In this document: positions 1 through 5,989 of the stretch, piece by piece | Numbering within the stretch: position 1 is the stretch's first letter | How the letters are laid out: the number at the start of each line of letters is the position of its first letter | Assembly: GCF_000963705.1 (NCBI RefSeq) | Contig: NZ_LAJY01000228.1 | Coordinates: 1 to 11,037, forward strand | Length of the DNA: 11,037 nt | Direction: 5' to 3' | Source of the DNA: Elstera litoralis | GTDB lineage: Bacteria > Pseudomonadota > Alphaproteobacteria > Elsterales > Elsteraceae | Made by a program: the position numbers and the translations under genes | The notes under the pieces: generated by a model | What the model was told of the DNA's origin: nothing | The model's input: only the letters and a program-made list of their open reading frames with translations | The model's database searches: none

Positions 1-127
1 GCGGGTCGCAGTCAACCAACAGCACATTCTTGTTCTTTCTGGCGATCATCCAGCCCAAGTTGAAGGCCGTAGTCGTCTTGCTAACGCCCCCTTTATGATT
101 GAATAAGCTAATTACCGTCGCCACCAT
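1..127 (-). CDS. ParA/MinD-type ATPase, N-terminal fragment (runs off the window)
   Basis: Translating the minus strand from the ATG at 127 gives 42 residues before the window edge. They contain the deviant Walker A motif KGGVSKTTT (residues 11-19) and, after a short helix, the VDCDP strand that usually follows in ParA/Soj/MinD P-loop ATPases. Such ATPases bind ATP as dimers and position DNA or protein cargo. The N-terminus SLFNHKGGVSKTTT resembles a group of solitary ParA-like ATPases that I recall from genomic islands, so plasmid partition should not be assumed. A strong ribosome site (GAGGAGT, 131-137) lies 3 bases before the ATG, which fixes the start. No parB is visible because the rest of the gene lies outside. 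The gene is more AT-rich than the operons to the right. Family assignment is firm; the role is open. Confidence 0.85.
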   Translation of the reverse strand, partial: MVATVISLFNHKGGVSKTTTAFNLGWMIARKNKNVLLVDCDP

Positions 128-152
128 TTGACTCCTCAGCTAAAATCGCGAA

Positions 153-180
153 ATTGTAGCTTCGGCGCGTTGGCTTGCAA
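153..180 (-). promoter_or_regulatory. Candidate sigma-70 promoter of the ParA-type gene
   Basis: On the minus strand, TTGCAA (180-175) and TACAAT (158-153) are separated by 16 bases, a good match to -35 and -10 boxes. The predicted transcript would start near 147, leaving a leader of about 20 bases that contains the GAGGAGT ribosome site. This is sequence matching only. Confidence 0.45.
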
Positions 181-239
181 CCGCAACCCTTTTACTTGAA
201 AAATGCTCTCCCGTGATCGCCCCCAAAAGGTTCCCGCCC

Positions 240-518
240 ATGAAGCTGACGGATCAGACGACGACCCTCGGGCATCTCTCGGCGCACGCGCCGGAGATGC
301 TGCGCGATTTGGCGGAGACGCAGCGCCCCATGATTATTCTGGAAGGCGGCATGCCGCGCGCGGTACTTCAGGATATCGCAAGCTATGAGGCCACCCAGGA
401 AACCTTAGCGCTGTTGAAAGTGCTGGCGATAACCACCCAGGCGGTAAACGATGGAAAGCTATCGCCCGCCGCTGACGCCTTCGCCCGGCTTCGGGATCGG
501 CTGCCGCGCCCGGAATGA
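240..518 (+). CDS. Phd/YefM-like type II antitoxin
   Basis: A 92-residue protein with the layout of prevent-host-death (Phd/YefM) antitoxins: a short N-terminal DNA-binding fold, the segment RPMIILEGGMPRAVLQDIASYEA at about residues 29-51 typical of the family core, and a helical, charged C-terminal tail that would wrap the toxin. I chose the ATG at 240 because AAAAGG (225-230) lies 9 bases upstream and the protein then begins at the usual family position. A GTG at 213 in the same frame would add nine unconserved residues. The stop overlaps the ATG of the next gene (ATGA, 515-518), the translational coupling expected for an antitoxin-toxin operon. The family's role is to neutralise the toxin and repress its own promoter. 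The partner here is truncated, so the protein may be an orphan antitoxin. Confidence 0.75.
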   Translation: MKLTDQTTTLGHLSAHAPEMLRDLAETQRPMIILEGGMPRAVLQDIASYEATQETLALLKVLAITTQAVNDGKLSPAADAFARLRDRLPRPE

Positions 519-673
519 CCGCCTATCAAGTTCTAATGGCCGATGCGGCGCTTGACGATCTTGAGGATATTTTCCGCTATCTCTACGGCGCAGGCTATCC
601 CGACCAAGCCGCGTCCATCGTCGATGGTCGGCGCGATATGATGGATTTTCTGGAACGCCGTCTCCTCAGGTAG
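515..673 (+). pseudogene. Truncated ParE/RelE-like toxin
   Basis: Starting at the ATG that overlaps the antitoxin stop, 52 residues are encoded before TAG (671-673). The sequence YQVLMADAALDDLEDIFRYL matches the first strand and helix pair of RelE/ParE toxins, which are normally about 95-100 residues. The C-terminal half is missing. That half holds the central beta-sheet and the residues used to act on gyrase (ParE) or ribosome-bound mRNA (RelE). The last 8 bases overlap the 3' end of the convergent HxlR gene, so no hidden continuation exists downstream. The remnant is probably inactive, truncated by a deletion or recombination joint near 660-670. A very small functional protein cannot be excluded. 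Confidence 0.7.
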
Positions 674-1070
674 CCCCCACCCCATCAAACCGCGCCCGCG
701 CGTCCTGAATGCGGGCGTGGCTGGCTTCGGCCCAGCCTATGAGGGCGGCCAGCGGTGCGAGCATCGATTGCCCCAGGGGGGCGAGGCGGTATTCCACGCT
801 CGGCGGTTTGGTGGGGAAGACGTGTCGGGTTATCAGCCCGTCGCGCTCTAAATCGCGCAGGGTTTGCGTCAGCATGCGTTTGGAAATATCGGGCACGGCG
901 CGTTGAAGGTCGCTGAAGCGGTGCGGGGCGTCGGCGAGCACGATCATCAAGAGGGTCGTCCATTTGCCGCTAATCTGGTCCAACACGTCGCGCACCGGGC
1001 AGTTGGCGGCGTTGAAGTCCTGATTTTGCCAGAAACAGAGGCGGGTTTTCAGGTTGGCGCTATCGGGCAT
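666..1070 (-). CDS. HxlR-family winged-helix regulator, QorR/YtfH-like
   Basis: A 134-residue protein with the HxlR hallmarks: the cysteine in NCPVRDVLDQISGKWT (C24) near the N-terminus, the segment HRFSDLQRAVPDISKRMLTQ forming the recognition helices (about residues 50-70), and the wing LITRHVFPTKPPSVEYRLAP. HxlR proteins bind as dimers, and several sense quinones, aldehydes or disulphide stress through the conserved cysteine. A second cysteine, C12, lies nearby. A ribosome site AAGGAA (1082-1077) sits 6 bases before the ATG. The gene is divergent from a QorB homologue, the same arrangement as ytfH-ytfG in Escherichia coli and qorR-qor2 in corynebacteria, so it most likely represses itself and that neighbour. 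Its 3' end overlaps the truncated toxin by 8 bases. Family is certain; the regulated target is inferred from synteny. Confidence 0.88.
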   Translation of the reverse strand: MPDSANLKTRLCFWQNQDFNAANCPVRDVLDQISGKWTTLLMIVLADAPHRFSDLQRAVPDISKRMLTQTLRDLERDGLITRHVFPTKPPSVEYRLAPLGQSMLAPLAALIGWAEASHARIQDARARFDGVGAT

Positions 1071-1179
1071 AGATGGTTCCTTCGCTGTTCCCTAGGCACC
1101 GAAAACTGCCGCCTTCCGCGCTGGGGATATGGTCTCTATTCTAGGCTTACTCACGAAACGAGACCAGAGGAAACCACCT
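1071..1179. promoter_or_regulatory. Divergent hxlR/qorB promoter region with inverted repeat
   Basis: An inverted repeat TGGTCTC (1130-1136) and GAGACCA (1160-1166) brackets a 23-base spacer. Overlapping -10-like boxes lie inside: TATTCT (1137-1142) reading toward qorB, with a poor -35 at 1114-1119, and TAGAAT (1143-1138) reading toward hxlR. The hexamer CTAGGC occurs twice, at 1092-1097 and 1141-1146. Any of these could be the HxlR operator. The right arm abuts the qorB ribosome site (AGAGG, 1166-1170). These are pattern matches only. Confidence 0.35.
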
Positions 1180-2055
1180 ATGACCTCCCCCGCCCCGCGC
1201 CTGCTCGTCACAGCCGCCAGCGGCCAATTGGGTCGCCTTGTCGTTGCCCGGCTGCTGAAAAATGTTCCGGCAGCGCAGATCGCCGTTGCCGTTCGGTCTG
1301 AAAAAGCCGCCGCCGAATTTTCAGCCCTCGGTGTGACCGCCCATATCGCCGATTACACCCAGCCCGCCACGCTGGAGGCCGCCTTTGCTGGGGTGGACCG
1401 GCTGCTGCTGATTTCCTCCAGCGAAATCGGTCAGCGCTTCGCTCAGCATAAGAACGCCATCGACGCCGCCAAAAAGGCGGGGGTGAAGCTGATTGCCTAT
1501 ACCAGCGTGCTCCACGCCGACCGCTCGCCGCTGGGCCTTGCCGAAGAGCATCGGCAGACCGAAGCCGCGCTGGCCGCCGCGGGCGTGCCCTTCGCGGTGC
1601 TGCGCAACGGTTGGTATACGGAAAACTACTTGGCGTCGCTGCCGTCGATTCTCGCCCACGGCGCGCATTTCGGTTGCGCGGGCGAGGGGAAGATTGCCTC
1701 CGCCCCCCGCGCCGATTATGCCGATGCCGCCGCTGCGGTGCTGGCTTCCGCCGAGGATCACGCGGGCCACGTCTATGAATTGGCCGGGGATAGCGCCTAT
1801 ACGCTGGCGGACTTCGCCGCCGAAATCGCCCGCCTCACGGGTAAGCCGATCACTTACCAGAACTTGCCGGAAGCGGATTTCAAAGGGGCGCTGCTCGGAG
1901 CCGGGCTGCCGGAGCCGATTGCCGAACTCCTGGCAAACTCCGATACGGGCGCATCGAACGGCGCGCTTTACGATGACAGCCACACCCTCAGTCGCTTGAT
2001 CGGTCGTCCCACGGAGCCGCTCGCCGTCACGTTGGCAGCAGCGCTCAAAGGCTAA
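1180..2055 (+). CDS. qorB: NAD(P)H:quinone oxidoreductase, QorB type (atypical SDR/NmrA)
   Basis: A 291-residue protein that closely follows Escherichia coli QorB (YtfG, 286 residues). The Rossmann loop TAASGQLG (residues 11-18) binds NAD(P)H. Further family blocks are LLISSSEIGQR, AYTSVLHADRSPLGLAEEH, LRNGWYTENYLASLP and, near the C-terminus, DTGASNGALYDDS. The enzyme reduces quinones in the cytoplasm and is thought to protect against electrophilic quinones. The ATG at 1180 is preceded by AGAGG (1166-1170) at a 9-base spacing. An upstream in-frame start at 1129 would add residues that no homologue has. The divergent HxlR gene is the likely redox-sensing repressor. A 12-base perfect palindrome follows the stop (2057-2068) but has no T-run. 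The gene is intact. Confidence 0.93.
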   Translation: MTSPAPRLLVTAASGQLGRLVVARLLKNVPAAQIAVAVRSEKAAAEFSALGVTAHIADYTQPATLEAAFAGVDRLLLISSSEIGQRFAQHKNAIDAAKKAGVKLIAYTSVLHADRSPLGLAEEHRQTEAALAAAGVPFAVLRNGWYTENYLASLPSILAHGAHFGCAGEGKIASAPRADYADAAAAVLASAEDHAGHVYELAGDSAYTLADFAAEIARLTGKPITYQNLPEADFKGALLGAGLPEPIAELLANSDTGASNGALYDDSHTLSRLIGRPTEPLAVTLAAALKG

Positions 2056-2127
2056 CGCCGCGCGCGGCTTGTGACGGGACAGGAAACCGTCTACCGAGAA
2101 GGGGTTCTTCCCGTTTGCGAGCCGCCG

Positions 2128-3393
2128 ATGCCCTCTGCCCCCTTTGTCGACCCCCTCCTCATCCGTCTTGCGGTTGCCCTTGCCATCGGCCTGCTCGTCG
2201 GGCTCGAACGCGGTTGGCAAGCGCGGACCGGCGAGGAGGGGGCACGGGTCGCCGGCGTGCGGACCTATGCGATTACGGGCCTGCTCGGCGGGGTCTGCGG
2301 CGGTTTAGTGCCACTCACCAGCCCCAGCGTCTTAGGCTTCGGGATGCTGGGGTTCACGCTGGTCTTCGGCGCGTTTCACTGGCGGATGGCGCAGGAAACC
2401 CGCAATTACAGCGCGACCGGCGTCGTGGCCGGGGTGCTGACTTTCGCGCTCGGGGCTTATGCCGCGCTCGGCGTGATTCAGGTGGCGATTGCCGGGGCAG
2501 TCGCGCTCACTATTCTGCTGGCGCTGAAGCAGCCGCTGCATTCCTGGGTGCGAAAGCTAACGTGGGAGGAAGTTCGGGCGGGCCTCGTGCTGCTGGCCAT
2601 GAGCTTCCTGTTTCTGCCGATCCTGCCCAATCACCCCATCGACCCCTGGGGAGCGATCAACCCCACCGAAATTTGGGTGCTGGCGATTATCATCGCCGCC
2701 CTATCGTTCGTCGGCTATGGCGCGGTGCGGCTTCTGGGGGAGCGCAGCGGGATTATTTTAGTGGCGCTCGCGGGCGGGCTGTCGTCGTCGACGGCGGTGA
2801 CGGTCACGCTGGCCCGCCTCTCCAAGGGCAAGGACACGGGCGCGCCGGTTCTGGCGGGCGGGATTCTGCTGGCCGCGACGGTTATGCTGGCGCGCGTCTT
2901 CCTCGTTGCCGCCGCCCTCAACCGCGATCTGCTGATACCGCTCGCCGTGCCGTTTGGCGCGGCGGCGCTGGTGTTTCTGGGAGCTGCCGGGTTTTTGTTG
3001 CTACGGCCCCGCCCGGCTGGCCCCGGAACGGCGCTCACCCTGACCAACCCTTTGGAACTCGGCGTTTCCTTGAAGCTCGCCGGGTTCATTGCCATAACGA
3101 TGCTGCTGGCGAAACTCATCGTCGGCCAATTCGGCGATGCCGGACTGTATCTGCTCGCCGCCACCTCCGGCCTTGCCGATGTGGATGCGCTCACCCTCTC
3201 CCTCGCCCGGATGAGCGAAACCAGCCTTGCCGTCCACACCGCCGCCATCGGGATTGCGATTGCGGTCACGACGAACACGATCTCCAAGGCCGTCATGGCG
3301 GCGATTCTGGGGGCACCCCGGTTGGCGGGGATCGTCGGCAGCGTCAGCCTCGGCGCGCTTGCCGCCGGGGCGTTAGCGCACGCGCATTTCTAA
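2128..3393 (+). CDS. MgtC/SapB-DUF4010 family integral membrane protein
   Basis: A hydrophobic 421-residue protein with roughly a dozen predicted membrane segments. The N-terminal segment LAVALAIGLLVGLERGWQ, followed by a GARVAGVRTYAITGLLGG block, is the MgtC/SapB signature. The rest matches the DUF4010 domain, including a GGLSSSTAVTVTLARLSK segment near residue 220 and the C-terminal GLADVDALTLSLARMS motif. The function of this two-domain family is not established; an ion- or metal-related membrane role is only a guess from MgtC. I prefer the ATG at 2128. An alternative GTG at 2071 has no ribosome site and adds a non-hydrophobic leader, although AGAAGGGG (2097-2104) lies too far from 2128 to decide the matter. 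The stop TAA (3391-3393) is one copy of the target duplication of the next element. Confidence 0.82.
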   Translation: MPSAPFVDPLLIRLAVALAIGLLVGLERGWQARTGEEGARVAGVRTYAITGLLGGVCGGLVPLTSPSVLGFGMLGFTLVFGAFHWRMAQETRNYSATGVVAGVLTFALGAYAALGVIQVAIAGAVALTILLALKQPLHSWVRKLTWEEVRAGLVLLAMSFLFLPILPNHPIDPWGAINPTEIWVLAIIIAALSFVGYGAVRLLGERSGIILVALAGGLSSSTAVTVTLARLSKGKDTGAPVLAGGILLAATVMLARVFLVAAALNRDLLIPLAVPFGAAALVFLGAAGFLLLRPRPAGPGTALTLTNPLELGVSLKLAGFIAITMLLAKLIVGQFGDAGLYLLAATSGLADVDALTLSLARMSETSLAVHTAAIGIAIAVTTNTISKAVMAAILGAPRLAGIVGSVSLGALAAGALAHAHF

Positions 3394-3555
3394 GAGACTG
3401 TTTGGAAATTCGGCGGCTGAGAGCCTGCGAGGGATTTTTGTGACCTGATAGGAGCCGACCGCAGCAGATATCGAGAATATCTGCAAGGGTGGCGACGCAG
3501 CAGGGCACGAAAATCCCTCGCAGGATCGACCCGTCCGACATTTTCAAACGGTCTC
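3394..3555. mobile_element. MITE-like palindromic element with TIRs and TAA target duplication
   Basis: The 162-bp element is one long imperfect inverted repeat. The outer 16 bases of the two arms, GAGACTGTTTGGAAAT and GAGACCGTTTGAAAAT, match at 14 positions. An inner block, CCTGCGAGGGATTTT then GTG (from 3424 and from 3524 in reverse), matches at 18 of 19. The centre is the perfect palindrome GCAGATAT-CGAGA-ATATCTGC (3464-3484). The inner 48 bases of each arm pair at about 75%. It is flanked by TAA at 3391-3393 and 3556-3558. Short TIRs with a 3-bp TNA duplication are known for some IS5-superfamily elements, so a non-autonomous relative is my inference. No ORF of significance lies inside. 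As RNA it would form a roughly 78-bp hairpin and could end transcription from both convergent neighbours. Confidence 0.72.
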
Positions 3556-4568
3556 TAAGCCCGATCCGCCACCTGGAAGCCCTGCCAAAACGGGTCGCGG
3601 TCATCGACGTAAATCGTATTGAGCCCGGTCACCCGCGCCCAACCGCCAATCGACGGAATGATCGCCGGACGCCCCGCCACCTCGGTTTCCGCGACGACAC
3701 GCCCGGTGAAGGTGGAACCGATAATGCTCTCGTGGATGAAATCTTCGCCGACGCCTAAACGCCCGGTGGCGTGCAATTGCGCCATGCGGGCGGAGGTTCC
3801 AGTACCGCAGGGCGAACGGTCGATGGCCTTATCGCCGTAGAAAACCGCATTGCGCGCCGTGCCGGTCGGGGTTTTCGCTTTGCCGGTCCAGAGGACGTGG
3901 GTGAGCTTGTTCAGCGCCGGATTGGTGGGATGAACGATCTGATGCGTCGCGTTGAACGCCGCCCGTAATTTCGGGCTCAGCGCCAGAATTTCCGACGGTT
4001 GCAGATCGTCCAGATCGGCGTAACCCGGTTGCGGCTCGACGATGGCATAGAAATTCCCGCCGAAAGCGACATCGACCGTGATCGGCCCGAAGCCCGGCAG
4101 ATCGACGGCATAGCCGCGCCCGAGCAGGAAGGAGGGCACGTTGGTCAGCGTCACGCTTGAAACGAACGGCCCCTCCATTACATAACGCGCTTCCACAACG
4201 CCCGCAGGCGTGTCGAGCTTCAACAGCCCCGGTTCGCGCGGCGTAATCAACCCGTGTTCGATAATCGTCGTCACCGTGCCGATGGTGCCGTGGCCGCACA
4301 TGGGCAGGCAGCCGGAGGTTTCGATGAACAGAATCGCAACGTCGCAGTCGGGGCGCGTCGGCGGGTAGAGAATGGAGCCCGACATCATATCGTGCCCGCG
4401 CGGCTCGAACATGAGACTGAGGCGAATCCAATCGAACTCCGCCAGAAAATGCTGGCGACGGGCAAACATGGTGTCGCCCTTCAGCGCCGGGATCGAGCCG
4501 CCCGTCACCACGCGCACCGGATTGCCGCAGGTGTGACCGTCGATACAGAAAAAGGTAGAGCGGGCCAT
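3555..4568 (-). CDS. lhpA: 4-hydroxyproline 2-epimerase (proline racemase family)
   Basis: A 337-residue cytosolic enzyme of the proline racemase superfamily. It interconverts trans-4-hydroxy-L-proline and cis-4-hydroxy-D-proline by a two-cysteine acid-base mechanism. Both catalytic cysteines are visible: C91 in MCGHGTIG and C254 in DRSPCGTGTSA. The second cysteine separates epimerases and racemases from trans-3-hydroxyproline dehydratases, which carry threonine there. The N-terminal block IDGHTCGNPVRVV is typical of hydroxyproline epimerases. AGAGG at 4582-4578 lies 9 bases before the ATG, inside the end of the dehydrogenase gene, which stops 3 bases upstream, so the two are probably cotranscribed. 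The gene is called lhpA or hypRE in other bacteria. Its stop TAG uses the last base of the MITE-like element. Unlike the two upstream genes, its frame is intact. Confidence 0.92.
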   Translation of the reverse strand: MARSTFFCIDGHTCGNPVRVVTGGSIPALKGDTMFARRQHFLAEFDWIRLSLMFEPRGHDMMSGSILYPPTRPDCDVAILFIETSGCLPMCGHGTIGTVTTIIEHGLITPREPGLLKLDTPAGVVEARYVMEGPFVSSVTLTNVPSFLLGRGYAVDLPGFGPITVDVAFGGNFYAIVEPQPGYADLDDLQPSEILALSPKLRAAFNATHQIVHPTNPALNKLTHVLWTGKAKTPTGTARNAVFYGDKAIDRSPCGTGTSARMAQLHATGRLGVGEDFIHESIIGSTFTGRVVAETEVAGRPAIIPSIGGWARVTGLNTIYVDDRDPFWQGFQVADRA

Positions 4569-4571
4569 ACG

Positions 4572-5806
4572 TCAGAACCTCTGGGCAGAGAAGGGGGCAG
4601 GACTAAGCGGAGTTGGTAAACCCATGACCTGCGCCGTAACAATATCGGCGGTGATCGCAGCTTGCGTCAAACCATAATGGCCGTGGCCGAAAGCGTGCAG
4701 CACGCGCGGCGAGCGGCGCGACGGACCGATCACCGGGAGCGAATCGGGGATCGAGGGGCGAAAGCCCATCCAGCGCGTGCCGCCCTCGAAGCGCCCTTCC
4801 GGCAGAAAGCGGCGGGCGCGGGCGATCAGTGCATCGACGCGGGCATAATTGGGGGCGGCCTTCAGCCCAGCGAACTCCACCGCGCCGCCGACCCGGTCGC
4901 CCGTATCGAGCGGGGAGATGACGAAACCGTGGCCTTCGAACAGCACCGGGCGCGTCAGGCCCAAGCTGCCGGATGGAAGGGTTACATTATAGCCGCGCTC
5001 GGTATCCAGCGGCACGGCATCGCGACCTGCGCCGCGAGCCGCTTCGACCAGGCGCCCGCAGCGAGAATAACCCGATCCGCCGGAAGAATTTCGCCCGTGT
5101 TCAGGGTCACAGCCGACCAATCGGCCCCGGCGGAGAGAAGATCGGCCCCGGCTTGAACCAAGCGCGCCCCGCGCGCCAGGGCAGCGTCCCCAATCGCCCG
5201 CGTTAAATCGGCGGGATCGGATACATGCGCGCCGGTCGGATACCAGAGCCCACCCGCAACGCTCCCGCTGGCCAGGGCCGGTTCCAACTCGATGACGCCC
5301 GCCCGGTCCAGCACCTGCGCCGGAATCGCGTGCCGGTGCTGAAGCTGCGCGAGGGCCGCCATTGCCGAGGTGACGGACGGATCGTCCCAGACGGTCAAAA
5401 ATCCGCGCGGGCGCAGATGATGGGATAGGCCGAGGCGGGCGAGCCGGGTTTCCCAAGCCCGCAGCGCCTGCCCGTTCAACGCTGCCAGGGCGGTGGTTCC
5501 GGCGGCAAGCGTCTGCGGACGGCTCGCCCACAAAAAACGCAGCAGCCAGGGCGCGAGTTTCGGCAGATAGTAGGGGCGGATGGCGAGCGGCCCCAGCGGG
5601 TCCATTAACCAACGCGGCAGATTGCGCCAAGCTTTCGGCGAGGCCAGCGGCAGAATATCGACATGGGCGATCCACCCGGCATTGCCTTGGGAGGCTCCGG
5701 CGGCGATCCCGCCCGGATCGACGAGCGTTACCGTGCAGCCCGCATCCAGCAGCGCATGGGCCGTGGTGACGCCGATAATCCCGGCTCCAATGATAACAAC
5801 CCGCAT
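4572..5806 (-). pseudogene. DadA-like FAD D-amino-acid/D-hydroxyproline dehydrogenase, frameshifted
   Basis: The frame from the ATG at 5806 encodes an FAD-binding DAO-family protein starting RVVIIGAGIIG (GxGxxG, residues 7-12) and staying recognisable to AAGAWSKRLAAQ. Near 5023 homology jumps to the next frame, continuing DAVPLDTERGYNV and later RWMGFRPSIPDSLPVIGPS and GHGHYGLTQAA, the C-terminal DAO signature, ending at the TGA at 4572-4574. Restoring one C after 5023 on the plus strand yields QVGDAVPLDTERGY, the family consensus, and a 411-residue protein of normal length. As read, the product would end after about 274 residues without its C-terminal domain. The intact enzyme would oxidise cis-4-hydroxy-D-proline to pyrroline-4-hydroxy-2-carboxylate and pass electrons to the respiratory chain. 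The start has only a weak G-rich ribosome site. A sequencing error remains possible. Confidence 0.85.
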
Positions 5807-5989
5807 CTGTGCCCCGATCCCCCAGTTTGTTAAGGGAGCTTCCCCCCGAACCCCAGGGAAAGGCCCAGAAAGAAGCCCCCTTACACGAAAGGCGGACCCG
5901 GCGAACCGGCCCCGCCCCCTCGCGTTGTCTTAAAACGTTCGGCAGGCCCACATCCGGCAGTGCCGGGCGGTTGGCGAGCGCGGTCGCCA
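5807..5989 (-). other. G-rich spacer between deaminase and dehydrogenase genes
   Basis: These 183 bases separate two genes of the same operon, and I see no complete gene in them. The part next to the deaminase (about 5930-5989) probably encodes the displaced last 20 residues of that protein, in the frame opened by ATGATGG at 5993. The rest is rich in G-tracts on the transcribed minus strand: at least four runs of 4-6 G within 5812-5854 and more at 5876-5919. The region contains no clear promoter or terminator. Confidence 0.5.

Noticed and set aside
1160..1166. GAGACCA upstream of qorB as a second copy of the MITE tip
   Set aside because: The match ends after GAGACC. No GTTTG follows, and there is no partner arm or target duplication.
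2057..2068. The palindrome GCCGCGCGCGGC after qorB as a terminator
   Set aside because: It is a perfect dyad but has no loop and no T-run, and such sequences are expected by chance in this GC-rich DNA.
1321..2220. A 299-codon open frame antisense to qorB
   Set aside because: It is rich in Arg, Gly and Gln as antisense frames of GC-rich genes are, matches no family, and covers a gene with a clear QorB match.
2115..3443. A 442-codon open frame overlapping the DUF4010 gene in another frame
   Set aside because: It is Arg/Pro/Gly-rich and lacks hydrophobic segments, while the alternative frame shows MgtC/DUF4010 motifs throughout.
3464..3484. A palindrome as a single CRISPR-like repeat or regulator operator
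   Set aside because: There is no repeat-spacer array, and it is the symmetric centre of the longer inverted-repeat element.
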